A stretch of DNA of 64,000 bases from SAR324 cluster bacterium. GTDB lineage: Bacteria > SAR324 > NAC60-12. Under the pieces are notes generated by a model, which was given only the letters and a program-made list of their open reading frames with translations, searched no databases and was not told the DNA's origin. Below, piece by piece: positions 1-7,751 of this stretch. The stretch covers positions 124,001-188,000 of the forward strand of contig JANQJU010000033.1 of NCBI GenBank assembly GCA_028281495.1. Direction: 5' to 3'. Within the stretch, counting starts at the first letter, position 1, and each line of letters starts with the position of its first letter. A program made the position numbers and the translations under genes.

Positions 1-1010
1 GTGGCATCAATCACCACCCACTTCGAACCAGTTCGAAAGCCAGGGTCAATACCCAACACGATGCGCGGTCCCCCTGGTGGTTGTAACAACAACTCACGAA
101 GATTCTTCGAAAATAACTCAATGGAAGTTTCATCGGCTCGTGTCTTCATTTCTAGGCGGATATCGGTTTCGATAGAAGACGCCAACAGCCTATTGTAGGA
201 ATCTTGGATAGCGAATTCAACATACGGTCGCATTTCGGTTGAAATACCTTCCAACCATTTAGAAGACAGCTGTGAGATAGCACGGTCTTCATCCAAGGCC
301 ACAGCAATGGTAAGCACGCTTTCTTTTTCGCCACGGCGCAATGCCAAATAGCGATGTGCCGGGATTTGAGAAATGGATTCTTCGAAATCGTAATACATCT
401 CAAATTTGCTAGGTTTCTCGACAAATTCTGGTTTCACTTTAGAAGACCATAATCCTGCTTTCCAGGTCAGTTCACGCAGCCCTTCTCGTGTTTCTGCGTC
501 TTCTGAAATCCATTCAGCCACAATATCTCGTGCTCCACTGATGGCTTCTTCAAAGGTCATGGGTTCAGGACGTTCCGCATTGAATTGATTGAGCCATGCT
601 TCCAAATCGGCTTGAGTGCTTTGAGGAGCCAGAAGAGCATGGGCTAAGGGTTCCAAGCCCTTTTCTTTCGCAATGATCGCTCGCGTTCGACGTTTCGGCT
701 TGTAGGGTAAATACAAGTCCTCCAGTTTTTGTTTGGTTTCTGCCGCACGGATGGTTTTTTCTAGTTCAGGAGTGAGCTTCCCTTGGTCCTCAATACTTTT
801 GAGAATCACGGCCCTCCGCTCCTCCAGCTCCTTCAAATATTGAAACCGGTCGTGAATCGATTCGATCTGCACTTCATCCAGGTTTTGAGTGGCTTCTTTT
901 CGATAACGAGCGATGAAAGGAATGGTGTTTTCAGCTAAAAGTTCGAGGGTGTTTTTGACTTGGGTGAGGCTAAGATTTAGTTCTTGTGAGATTTGTTGTG
1001 CAAACTCCAT
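1..1010 (-). CDS. tex: Tex, RNA-binding transcription accessory protein (N-terminal part)
   Basis: Tex is a conserved multidomain nucleic-acid-binding protein (helix-turn-helix, YqgF-like, HhH and S1 domains) acting on transcription in the cytoplasm. The 336 residues visible start with the typical helical N-terminus. They carry the family hallmarks TIPFIARYRKE near residue 30 and DLYLPYKPKRRTRA near residue 100. The sequence runs into the start of the YqgF-like fold (IVLGIDPGFRTG) where the window ends, so the C-terminal half, including the S1 domain, is outside. The ATG is preceded by AAGGGACT and lies only 6 bases after the stop of the MoxR gene, so the two are probably co-transcribed. Identity is secure; only the C-terminus is unseen. 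Confidence 0.93.
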   Translation of the reverse strand, partial: MEFAQQISQELNLSLTQVKNTLELLAENTIPFIARYRKEATQNLDEVQIESIHDRFQYLKELEERRAVILKSIEDQGKLTPELEKTIRAAETKQKLEDLYLPYKPKRRTRAIIAKEKGLEPLAHALLAPQSTQADLEAWLNQFNAERPEPMTFEEAISGARDIVAEWISEDAETREGLRELTWKAGLWSSKVKPEFVEKPSKFEMYYDFEESISQIPAHRYLALRRGEKESVLTIAVALDEDRAISQLSSKWLEGISTEMRPYVEFAIQDSYNRLLASSIETDIRLEMKTRADETSIELFSKNLRELLLQPPGGPRIVLGIDPGFRTGSKWVVIDA

Positions 1011-1016
1011 AGTCCC

Positions 1017-2033
1017 TTATGGTGTTGAAGAAAATTGTTCCAGAAGTTGGTCAATGATGCGGTCGCTTGTCCAGCCTTCCGCTTCACCAACAAAATTAAT
1101 AATCAAACGATGTCGCAATATGGGGCGCAACACCGCACGAATATCTTCTATCGTGACGGCACTGCGTCCAGATAATAACGCTTTGGCTTTTGAGGCCAAA
1201 ACAATGTTTTGAGACGCTCTCACTCCAGCTCCCCACTCCACAAACCGTTTCACGCCATCATGAGTCGTTTCTGAAGGGCGAGTGGCTCTTACAAATTTCA
1301 CAATCCATTCTACCAAATGGGAAGCCAATGGCAGCTCGGGCACCACGGTTTGAAAACGCAATACTGTTGCCTGATCCACAATCGGTTGTAATTGCGCTAT
1401 GGCAGATTGATGGGATTGAGCGGCAATTTCGATTTCTTCCATTAACGGCGGATAGTCCAGTTCAATGTTGAATAAAAAGCGGTCCAATTGTGCTTCTGGC
1501 AGTGGATACGTGCCCTCAGAATCAATGGGATTCTGAGTGGCAAATACAATGAATGGTTCATCCAAATGATACGTCTTTCCAACTACAGTCACTTGCTTTT
1601 CTTGCATCGCTTGTAACAAAGCAGCTTGCGTTCGGGGTGAAGTTCGGTTGATCTCATCGGCCAGCAGTAAATTGGTGAACACCGGGCCATGAATGAAACG
1701 AAAATGACGCTCCGATCCATGAGGCACTTCATCCAATATCTCAACCCCGGTGATATCAGAAGGCATCAAATCTGGAGTGCATTGAATCCGGTTGAAATTT
1801 AAGTGAAACAGCGCGGAGAGCGACCGAATCAACAGCGTTTTGGCCAAACCCGGTACGCCGGTGAGCAACACATGCCCATTGCAAAACAGAGCTACTGTCA
1901 ACAGATCAAGAATTTCTTCTTGCCCTACAATGACTTTGCTAATTTCACTTTTGAAGCGTTTGGGGAATGCTAATAAGGCTTCATGGAGTTCTTCTATATT
2001 CTCCATCGTGGAACGGTCTTGAGGAATGGTCAT
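1017..2033 (-). CDS. MoxR-family AAA+ ATPase
   Basis: MoxR ATPases are cytoplasmic AAA+ chaperones that help mature or activate other complexes, often with VWA-domain partners. This 338-residue protein has the usual length. It shows Walker A GVPGLAKT (residues 59-66), Walker B LLLADEINR, the conserved QEKQVTV strand, sensor 1 ATQNP and the PEAQLDRF arginine-finger region. A second ATG at residue 10 is an equally possible start, because neither has a clear ribosome binding site. No VWA or DUF58 partner gene is adjacent, which is unusual for the family; instead it leads straight into tex. The client is therefore unknown. Confidence 0.93.
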   Translation of the reverse strand: MTIPQDRSTMENIEELHEALLAFPKRFKSEISKVIVGQEEILDLLTVALFCNGHVLLTGVPGLAKTLLIRSLSALFHLNFNRIQCTPDLMPSDITGVEILDEVPHGSERHFRFIHGPVFTNLLLADEINRTSPRTQAALLQAMQEKQVTVVGKTYHLDEPFIVFATQNPIDSEGTYPLPEAQLDRFLFNIELDYPPLMEEIEIAAQSHQSAIAQLQPIVDQATVLRFQTVVPELPLASHLVEWIVKFVRATRPSETTHDGVKRFVEWGAGVRASQNIVLASKAKALLSGRSAVTIEDIRAVLRPILRHRLIINFVGEAEGWTSDRIIDQLLEQFSSTP

Positions 2034-2226
2034 GGATTTGAATCGGTTTGTCGGTTGCGAGAGGGGAGAGTCGAAGACCTATGCAGGAAGTGTTTGACAC
2101 CCATTTTTGAGTTCACTATAGTGGCCTCGCCGTTACAACAGTAATTGGCATATAGGCTTGCAGCACGGTTATTATTGTTGAATTTTCCGTGGATTGTCAA
2201 ACTGGAAACAAGCAGTTGCGGGGGTC

Positions 2227-3489
2227 ATGATAACCTTTACCGTCTTCTGTCAGCATTCGGACATCATTGATTTAGTTCGGAAGACTTTAAACAGAGGATT
2301 AGGTGAAAACTTAATCTTCAATGTGATCTCCGATCGAGCGGCAATTGAAACCCACCTTCATTACGAAGTTCCCCAATTTGTCTTATTTGACTTGGACGAT
2401 CCTAGCTTGGAAGCACAAGCCATCGTCCACAAATTGGTGGACGATCCCTTGCTCCTCAACGTTCGAATGCTGGGGCTAATTCGCAGTGTCGATTCCAGGG
2501 TTCCCTCCATTCCGGGACTGTTTTCGGTAATGAGTCCCTCTCAGATCAAAAACTTACTTCCCCACCTCGTTCATATCCTGCACTCCAATGAGCATTTGAT
2601 TTTACAAACTGGCATCATCCGAGAGCTAGGACGCAATGGGACCTTGAATATCCCCAATAATCCTCTTCTTTTGGAAGCCTACGCTGAACTATTGGCCAGC
2701 TTCGTTTACAATCACAACTTCATTGATATGCAGGGAAAGTACGGTTTGAAGTTCAGCTTGGTGGAGATGCTGATGAATGCCGTAGAGCATGGGAATTGTA
2801 ATATCAGCTTTGAAGAAAAACGGACTTGGCTGCAAAGTGGCAAAGATATCGTCGCTTTGATCCAACAAAAATGCCAGGACCCCCAAATTGCGAAACGTCA
2901 AGTGATGCTCCAGTATGACATCCGTGCAGGCGAATCTGTATTCGTGATCTCCGATGAAGGGGAAGGTTTTGACGTGTCTTCTTTGCCAGACCCCCAGGAT
3001 CCCACAGCCATGTTGGAACTCCACGGTCGTGGCATCTTCATGACGCAAAATTATGTCCGTAAGATGGCATACAACGACAAAGGCAATCAGGTCACCTTGA
3101 TCGTAGAACACCTCAAAGATCGAGATCACACCATCCCCGAAGGGTTCATGGACAGTGAGGTGCTGAACCTGAAATCAGGAGATGTGGTGTTCAAAGAAAA
3201 CGATATTGGCAATACATTCTACTATATTGTTGGAGGAGAATTTGTAGTGATGATCGGAGGTAAAACCATCACCACCCTCAACAACACCAACATTTTCTTA
3301 GGTGAGATGGAATTTTTGCTGGGAAGCCGCCGTGCTGCGACCGTGTATGCGAAAACCGACGGATGTTTAGTAGCCATCAATGCAAAAGAGTGGCTTCGTG
3401 CTGTTCAAAAATATCCTTACTATGGGCTGTTCATGTCTCGATTGCTTGCTCAAAAGCTCGACAAACAATCTCGTCGAGTCACCTCCTAA
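2227..3489 (+). CDS. Receiver-like / HATPase (RsbW type) / cyclic-nucleotide-binding regulator
   Basis: A 420-residue cytoplasmic signalling protein with three parts. Residues 1-125 look like a degenerate response-regulator receiver (FVLFDLDD around 51-58). Residues 140-300 form a serine-kinase-type HATPase of the RsbW/SpoIIAB class, with N box EMLMNAVEHGN (180-190), G1 box DEGEGFD and G2 box HGRGI. Residues 305-420 form a cNMP-binding beta-barrel (Crp-like sensor) without a DNA-binding domain. The ATG used here follows GCGGGGGTC; an upstream in-frame TTG would add 11 residues. RsbW-type kinases normally work against SpoIIE-type phosphatases, and three of these lie at the far end of the window, but no direct link is shown. 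It converges on the Crp/Fnr gene with only 2 bases between the stops. Confidence 0.8.
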   Translation: MITFTVFCQHSDIIDLVRKTLNRGLGENLIFNVISDRAAIETHLHYEVPQFVLFDLDDPSLEAQAIVHKLVDDPLLLNVRMLGLIRSVDSRVPSIPGLFSVMSPSQIKNLLPHLVHILHSNEHLILQTGIIRELGRNGTLNIPNNPLLLEAYAELLASFVYNHNFIDMQGKYGLKFSLVEMLMNAVEHGNCNISFEEKRTWLQSGKDIVALIQQKCQDPQIAKRQVMLQYDIRAGESVFVISDEGEGFDVSSLPDPQDPTAMLELHGRGIFMTQNYVRKMAYNDKGNQVTLIVEHLKDRDHTIPEGFMDSEVLNLKSGDVVFKENDIGNTFYYIVGGEFVVMIGGKTITTLNNTNIFLGEMEFLLGSRRAATVYAKTDGCLVAINAKEWLRAVQKYPYYGLFMSRLLAQKLDKQSRRVTS

Positions 3490-3491
3490 AT

Positions 3492-4139
3492 TCAAAGCGA
3501 TTCGTATCGTTTCACTTCCTCTTGTAATTTCTGGTCTGATACCACTACGATTTGAGTGCCTTCCGCTTCCAAAATTCCCTTTTCTTTCAAGCTACGAATT
3601 GCTCGGTTCACACTCCGCACAGTCACGCCCAGATAATTGGCAAAACCGGATCGAGTGATGGAAATGTCACTTGCATTCAACAAAACGATCAGCTTCAAGA
3701 TGGAGTATTCTAAAGGATACAACATCTGCGAAGCAGTCCGAGTGGCTGTCATATAAATCCGTAAGGCAAAATCTTCCATTACCATTTGATTGAAAGTGCG
3801 CTCTTCCTCCAGAATCTTCAAAAACTCATCCAAAGGCAATGCATATGCTTTCACAGGATGTAACGCCTCTACAGAACTGAAGTAGGGCTGACGAGTGAAC
3901 ATTTCAATCTCCCCTAGCAGTTTCCCAGGGCCGCCAAATCCTACTGTGAACTCCTTGCCATTGCTTTCGAGTACGTAAAATTTCACGATACCGCTTTCGA
4001 TCACGTATACCTTTTTCGGTACATCTCCCTGGCTCATGAAACGTTGCCCCGGCTTAAACTGGACCTGGGCAATGGCATAATGCTGCTCCGATGCAGCTTG
4101 CTGGATGAACTTCAAAATCTTTGGATTCGTTGCGATCAT
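3492..4139 (-). CDS. Crp/Fnr-family transcriptional regulator
   Basis: A 215-residue regulator with an N-terminal cNMP-type sensor barrel (about residues 20-120, with the strand pattern PGQRFMSQGD ... LLGEIEMF) and a C-terminal Crp-type winged helix (ISITRSGFANYLGVTVRSVNRAI as recognition region, about 150-180). It has no cysteine cluster of the Fnr type, so a small ligand rather than an iron-sulfur cluster is likely. The start is taken at the ATG; an in-frame TTG lies two codons upstream. The gene is divergent from a YdcZ-type transporter gene, and this regulator-transporter pairing is common, so the transporter is the likely target. A possible operator between them is listed separately. Confidence 0.87.
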   Translation of the reverse strand: MIATNPKILKFIQQAASEQHYAIAQVQFKPGQRFMSQGDVPKKVYVIESGIVKFYVLESNGKEFTVGFGGPGKLLGEIEMFTRQPYFSSVEALHPVKAYALPLDEFLKILEEERTFNQMVMEDFALRIYMTATRTASQMLYPLEYSILKLIVLLNASDISITRSGFANYLGVTVRSVNRAIRSLKEKGILEAEGTQIVVVSDQKLQEEVKRYESL

Positions 4140-4157
4140 AATCAAATGGCTCTTGAG

Positions 4158-4187
4158 ACAAATGTCCTATGGCGAACTGTGATTTGT
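4158..4187. promoter_or_regulatory. Inverted repeat in the crp-like/ydcZ-like divergent promoter
   Basis: ACAAAT and ATTTGT arms, six bases each, are separated by 18 bases in the 130-bp region between the two divergent genes. The position fits an operator for the adjacent Crp/Fnr-family protein, but the arms are short and the spacing is longer than the classic Crp site (TGTGA-N6-TCACA). This is a weak candidate. Confidence 0.22.
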
Positions 4188-4272
4188 TTTTATAGTTGCC
4201 ATCTCTTGGTGAATGCATCGCAGAAAAGAGCACTGCAATCATTGTGAATTGGATAAAAACGAAAGGAGCACT

Positions 4273-4731
4273 ATGCAACTCGTCTTTGTTTTCGGAGCGA
4301 TTGGGATTGGTTTTTTGATCACCTTACACATCTCTATGAATGCCCATGTGGGGCTGATGACACAAAATGCCCATATGGCCAATGCGATGTTTTGGCTCAT
4401 TGGAAGCCTGAGTGCCGTTATCTTCAGCATAGTGAATTGGGATCAAAACTTTGTAAAGCAAGTCATGGAAGTTCCCAAGTGGTTATTGCTCGCTGGGGCC
4501 ATGGGGGCTTTTATTGCAATTGCTAGCAATATCTTGATCCCCAAAGTCGGAATTTATGAAATCACCATTCTCTACATTTTAGGACAACTGCTGTCTTCCA
4601 TGGCCTTCTCTCACTTTGGTTGGTTCACGGTACAAAATCCTGTAAATTGGGTCAAATTATGTGGTGCTGCTCTAGCCTTGACAGGAGCCGTATTTATTAC
4701 TTATGGCAAAGTTCCATTTCTCTCAGACTAG
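4273..4731 (+). CDS. YdcZ-type (DUF606) drug/metabolite transporter subunit
   Basis: A 152-residue integral membrane protein with about five hydrophobic segments, matching half-size DMT transporters of the YdcZ/DUF606 family. Typical features are the N-terminal GIGFLITLHISMNAHVG segment and the later GIYEITILYILGQLLSS and LTGAVFITYG segments. Members this size are thought to act as dimers in the inner membrane; substrates are unknown. The start is the ATG preceded by AAAGGAG with 5-base spacing, rather than an in-frame ATG 60 bases upstream. It is divergent from the Crp/Fnr-like gene, its probable regulator. Confidence 0.82.
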   Translation: MQLVFVFGAIGIGFLITLHISMNAHVGLMTQNAHMANAMFWLIGSLSAVIFSIVNWDQNFVKQVMEVPKWLLLAGAMGAFIAIASNILIPKVGIYEITILYILGQLLSSMAFSHFGWFTVQNPVNWVKLCGAALALTGAVFITYGKVPFLSD

Positions 4732-4807
4732 CCAATAGTTCGAGTCCCTTAAGGAATTAAGGAGGGCTCATCCATAAACTATCAACCTATATGTAAAAAG
4801 GAATCGC

Positions 4808-6502
4808 ATGAAACAAACTTGGTGGAAAGAAGGGATCGTGTATCAAATTTACCCTCGAAGTTTCTATGATAGCAACGGTGATGGGATCGGTGACTTGCAG
4901 GGAATTCTTCAGAAATTGGACTACCTCAAAGAACTGGGGGTGGATATTTTGTGGCTGACCCCAATTTATCAGTCCCCCAATGCCGACTACGGCTACGACA
5001 TCAGCGACTACCATGCCATCATGGAAGAGTTTGGAACCATGGCAGATTTTGATGAACTCCTCGCCCAAGTCCATCAACGTGACATGAAATTGATCATGGA
5101 TTTAGTGGTCAATCATACCTCGGATGAACATGCGTGGTTTGTCGAGTCTCGCTCTTCTCAGGATAACCCGTACCGGGACTATTACATCTGGCATCCAGGC
5201 AAAGCGGGCAAAGCTCCCAACAACTGGGCCAGCTTTTTTGGAGGAACGGCTTGGGATTTTGATGAAGCCTCTCAAGAGTATTATCTTCATCTGTTTGACG
5301 TGAAGCAACCCGACCTCAATTGGGAAAATGAAACCGTGCGTCAAGCCGTCTACACCATGATGAAATGGTGGTTAGACAAGGGGATTGATGGATTCCGTAT
5401 GGATGTGATCAATTTGATCTCCAAAGTGCCGGGTTTCCCCGATGGAGATGTCGGTGAAGATGCCAATGGAGATCAGTTGGTGTTGGCTCTTCCTCAATTT
5501 GCCAACGGTCCTCGAATCCACGAGTTCTTGCATGAAATGAATCGCGAAGTGATGTCAAAGTACGATGTCATGAGTGTGGGAGAAATGCCGGGGGTCTCGG
5601 TGGAAGACGGATTGTTGTATTCCGATGAAGCCCGCCAAGAATTGAATATGGTATTCCAATTCGAACACATGAGACTGGACGAAGCAGGCGTCCGGCGCTG
5701 GTCGCATCGGCCTTGGCAACTTCCAGAACTCCGTGGCATCTTGTCTCGATGGCAAACGGCATTGCAGGGCAAAGGATGGAACAGTCTGTATTGGACCAAC
5801 CACGATCAACCGCGTCCGATTTCACGCTTTGGCAACGATACCACCTACCGTGTGGAATCTGGAAAGTTGCTGGCCACAATATTGATGACCTTACAAGGCA
5901 CACCTTACATTTACCAAGGTGAGGAAATTGGAATGACCAATGTGGTGTTTGAGGATATTGCCGATTACCAAGATGTGGCCACCTTGAATTTTTATAAAGA
6001 AGCGAAGTCTCAAGGGATGCCGCAAGAAGAAATCATGCGTTTCATTTACCATCGTGCGCGAGACAACAGCCGCACTCCCGTTTCCTGGAGTGCTGAGGCA
6101 CAAGGCGGATTCACATCGGGTACCCCCTGGATGCGAATCAACCCACGCTATCCCGAAATCAACGCAGCCCAAGCTTTGGCTGACAAGAACTCGATTTATT
6201 ACTACTACCAAGCCTTGATTCGATTACGAAAATCGAATCCTGTGTGGGTGTACGGCACGTACCAACTTTTGCTCGAAGACCACAAACAAGTGTGGGCTTA
6301 TCTGCGCCACTGGGAAGGGCAAACCTTGTTCGTGTTGAACAATTTCTCGGAAGCTTCCGCAGAATGCACTTTGCCTGCGGATTTACCTATAGATCAAGCC
6401 GAGTGGGTCATCGGTAACTACGAAGCATCGGACGAAACTCTGTCAGCCGACATGAAGTTGCAACCTTATGAATCCCGGGTATATCGTTGGGAAGGCCATT
6501 GA
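4808..6502 (+). CDS. GH13 oligo-1,6-glucosidase / alpha-glucosidase
   Basis: A 564-residue cytoplasmic glycoside hydrolase of family 13 (no signal peptide), full length for the oligo-1,6-glucosidase group. It hydrolyses short alpha-glucosides. The calcium-site loop DSNGDGIGDL is at residues 21-30 and conserved region I is DLVVNH (98-103). The nucleophile is D199 in GFRMDV, the acid/base is E259 in GEMPG, and the third carboxylate is D333 in NHDQPR. Residue 200, next to the nucleophile, is valine. In Bacillus enzymes valine there goes with alpha-1,6 (isomaltose-type) substrates and alanine with alpha-1,4 substrates, so isomaltose-like sugars are the likely substrate. Ribosome binding site AAAGGA precedes the ATG. 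No sugar transporter is adjacent. Confidence 0.93.
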   Translation: MKQTWWKEGIVYQIYPRSFYDSNGDGIGDLQGILQKLDYLKELGVDILWLTPIYQSPNADYGYDISDYHAIMEEFGTMADFDELLAQVHQRDMKLIMDLVVNHTSDEHAWFVESRSSQDNPYRDYYIWHPGKAGKAPNNWASFFGGTAWDFDEASQEYYLHLFDVKQPDLNWENETVRQAVYTMMKWWLDKGIDGFRMDVINLISKVPGFPDGDVGEDANGDQLVLALPQFANGPRIHEFLHEMNREVMSKYDVMSVGEMPGVSVEDGLLYSDEARQELNMVFQFEHMRLDEAGVRRWSHRPWQLPELRGILSRWQTALQGKGWNSLYWTNHDQPRPISRFGNDTTYRVESGKLLATILMTLQGTPYIYQGEEIGMTNVVFEDIADYQDVATLNFYKEAKSQGMPQEEIMRFIYHRARDNSRTPVSWSAEAQGGFTSGTPWMRINPRYPEINAAQALADKNSIYYYYQALIRLRKSNPVWVYGTYQLLLEDHKQVWAYLRHWEGQTLFVLNNFSEASAECTLPADLPIDQAEWVIGNYEASDETLSADMKLQPYESRVYRWEGH

Positions 6503-6513
6503 TCAGACACCTC

Positions 6514-6765
6514 TTAAAAACACGTCAGGCCGCTGGAGTTCCTCAGACCTTCCAATCGACACTCCAATTCCATTTCTCGTAATTGCTCCAAGCGGTCCTG
6601 AGCCTCAGCGTCTCCATTGGCAGCTTTCTGTTTCAACTCTGCAATTTTTTCCGAAGTCTCCAAATAACTGAATTCTCCGTAATGTGTCTGTTGAGAACAT
6701 CCAGTAAATAAAACAACACACATTCCTACTCCCAAACTGACCATGCCTATTTTGAACGATTTCAT
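6514..6765 (-). CDS. Small lipoprotein
   Basis: An 83-residue protein with a lipoprotein signal (hydrophobic residues 8-20, lipobox FTGC) followed by a short charged helix rich in E, K, A and Q (about 35-72). The start is well supported by AGGAGGT five bases before the ATG. It should be anchored in the outer or inner membrane facing the periplasm. It converges on the glucosidase gene. I do not recognise the family; size and helical content are reminiscent of small Lpp-like or entericidin-like proteins, but there is no real match. Confidence 0.72.
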   Translation of the reverse strand: MKSFKIGMVSLGVGMCVVLFTGCSQQTHYGEFSYLETSEKIAELKQKAANGDAEAQDRLEQLREMELECRLEGLRNSSGLTCF

Positions 6766-6919
6766 AGTACCTCCTAGTCGTTGGATCCATGTTAGAATTG
6801 TCGTAGGCGACCGACTTAATAGTAGAATGCAATGCCTTTAACTTACGCGGTTCCCCGTATTCAGGTGACATCTAAAATACGGATCCTGGGAATTCAAAGA
6901 AGAAACACTCGCAATGCTT

Positions 6920-7075
6920 TCAGTCTAAAAAGCTTTGTAACAGGCGGTCAAAGTCTTGTTGGCTTTTTTCGGCAGGTTCTATTTTAGGGACAGGGGGTTT
7001 GTGGCGGTGCCGCAGGGATAGATGGGTATTTGATTGAAAAAATGATTTTTGAATGGTCAGTCGATTGCTTGTCAT
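6920..7075 (-). CDS. Small 51-residue protein with a strong Shine-Dalgarno
   Basis: A 51-codon frame that opens with two consecutive ATGs. The second sits 5 bases after AAAAGGAGG, an almost perfect ribosome binding site, and is the start chosen. The product is basic and proline-containing in the middle (HRHKPPVPKIEPAEKS). It ends with a short amphipathic helix, DFDRLLQSFLD. It has no signal peptide, membrane segment or cysteine. It lies upstream of the small lipoprotein gene on the same strand, with about 150 bases between. Function unknown. The ribosome binding site is the main evidence that it is translated. Confidence 0.45.
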   Translation of the reverse strand: MTSNRLTIQKSFFQSNTHLSLRHRHKPPVPKIEPAEKSQQDFDRLLQSFLD

Positions 7076-7343
7076 CATTACCTCCTTTTAAGGAAGTTAT
7101 CGGACGACAACACAAAAACTTGAATGGGTGTGAACCTTTACAGGAAAATAGACTCCTAAAAAACAGTTCATTCACTATTTCTTTATTCAACAGATTCAAT
7201 AGATTCAATGTTTAGCAGATGGCGTGCGTGGCAATGTCCTCTCGACCGGATGTGCCAAACCGTAACCTTGATCTCTAGGCCTCATCCATGCGGGCAGCTC
7301 GTTTCATCTAAGAATTGACGAAATGCAATTGAAGAGGTGCACT

Positions 7344-7751
7344 ATGAAGCTTGATGGAACACAAAAAAAAATTTTATGGATTGCGATTGTCGCTTTCTGT
7401 TTGGCGGCCTGTTCGGCGGATCAGGACGCCCTGGATGCGGAAGCCCAATTCGTCTCTCAACCTGCTGATTTATCAAGTGTGACTTATACGATTCGTGTGA
7501 AAAGCTCGCAAAACTGCGATGTCGAGGGAGTGAAGGTGGATGTGGATATTCCCATTTCTGCCGTTTCCGACGTCCTCGCGGGAGAGACCTTGGAGCTGAC
7601 ACACAAGATCGGACGGGTGAAACGGAATCAGCGGAAGAAAAAAGAATTCACCGTGGCAACCGGTGGTGCCTTGGTACTCACTGACTCCATCAAAGCTGAA
7701 GTCAGTGATGTGGATGGTTTTAGTGCCTGTGTCGGACTATTTGGATTATGA
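7344..7751 (+). CDS. Predicted lipoprotein, beta-rich
   Basis: A 135-residue exported protein with a lipobox at LAAC (cysteine 23) after a hydrophobic segment. The mature part looks like a single beta-sandwich domain (alternating V/T/I strands, two further cysteines). The start is the ATG after GAAGAGGTG; an in-frame ATG seven codons upstream is less well placed. The 3' end overlaps the convergent glpD gene by 6 bases. No family recognised; the mature domain resembles surface Ig-like or C2-like folds only in general pattern. Confidence 0.66.
   Translation: MKLDGTQKKILWIAIVAFCLAACSADQDALDAEAQFVSQPADLSSVTYTIRVKSSQNCDVEGVKVDVDIPISAVSDVLAGETLELTHKIGRVKRNQRKKKEFTVATGGALVLTDSIKAEVSDVDGFSACVGLFGL

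Noticed and set aside
2148..2164. Sigma-54-like promoter (TTGGCA ... TTGCA) before the HATPase regulator
   Set aside because: The GG to GC spacing is one base too long and the start codon is about 65 bases away; no enhancer-binding regulator nearby.
4735..4760. tRNA T-arm-like GTTCGAGTCC
   Set aside because: No acceptor or anticodon stem can be formed around it.
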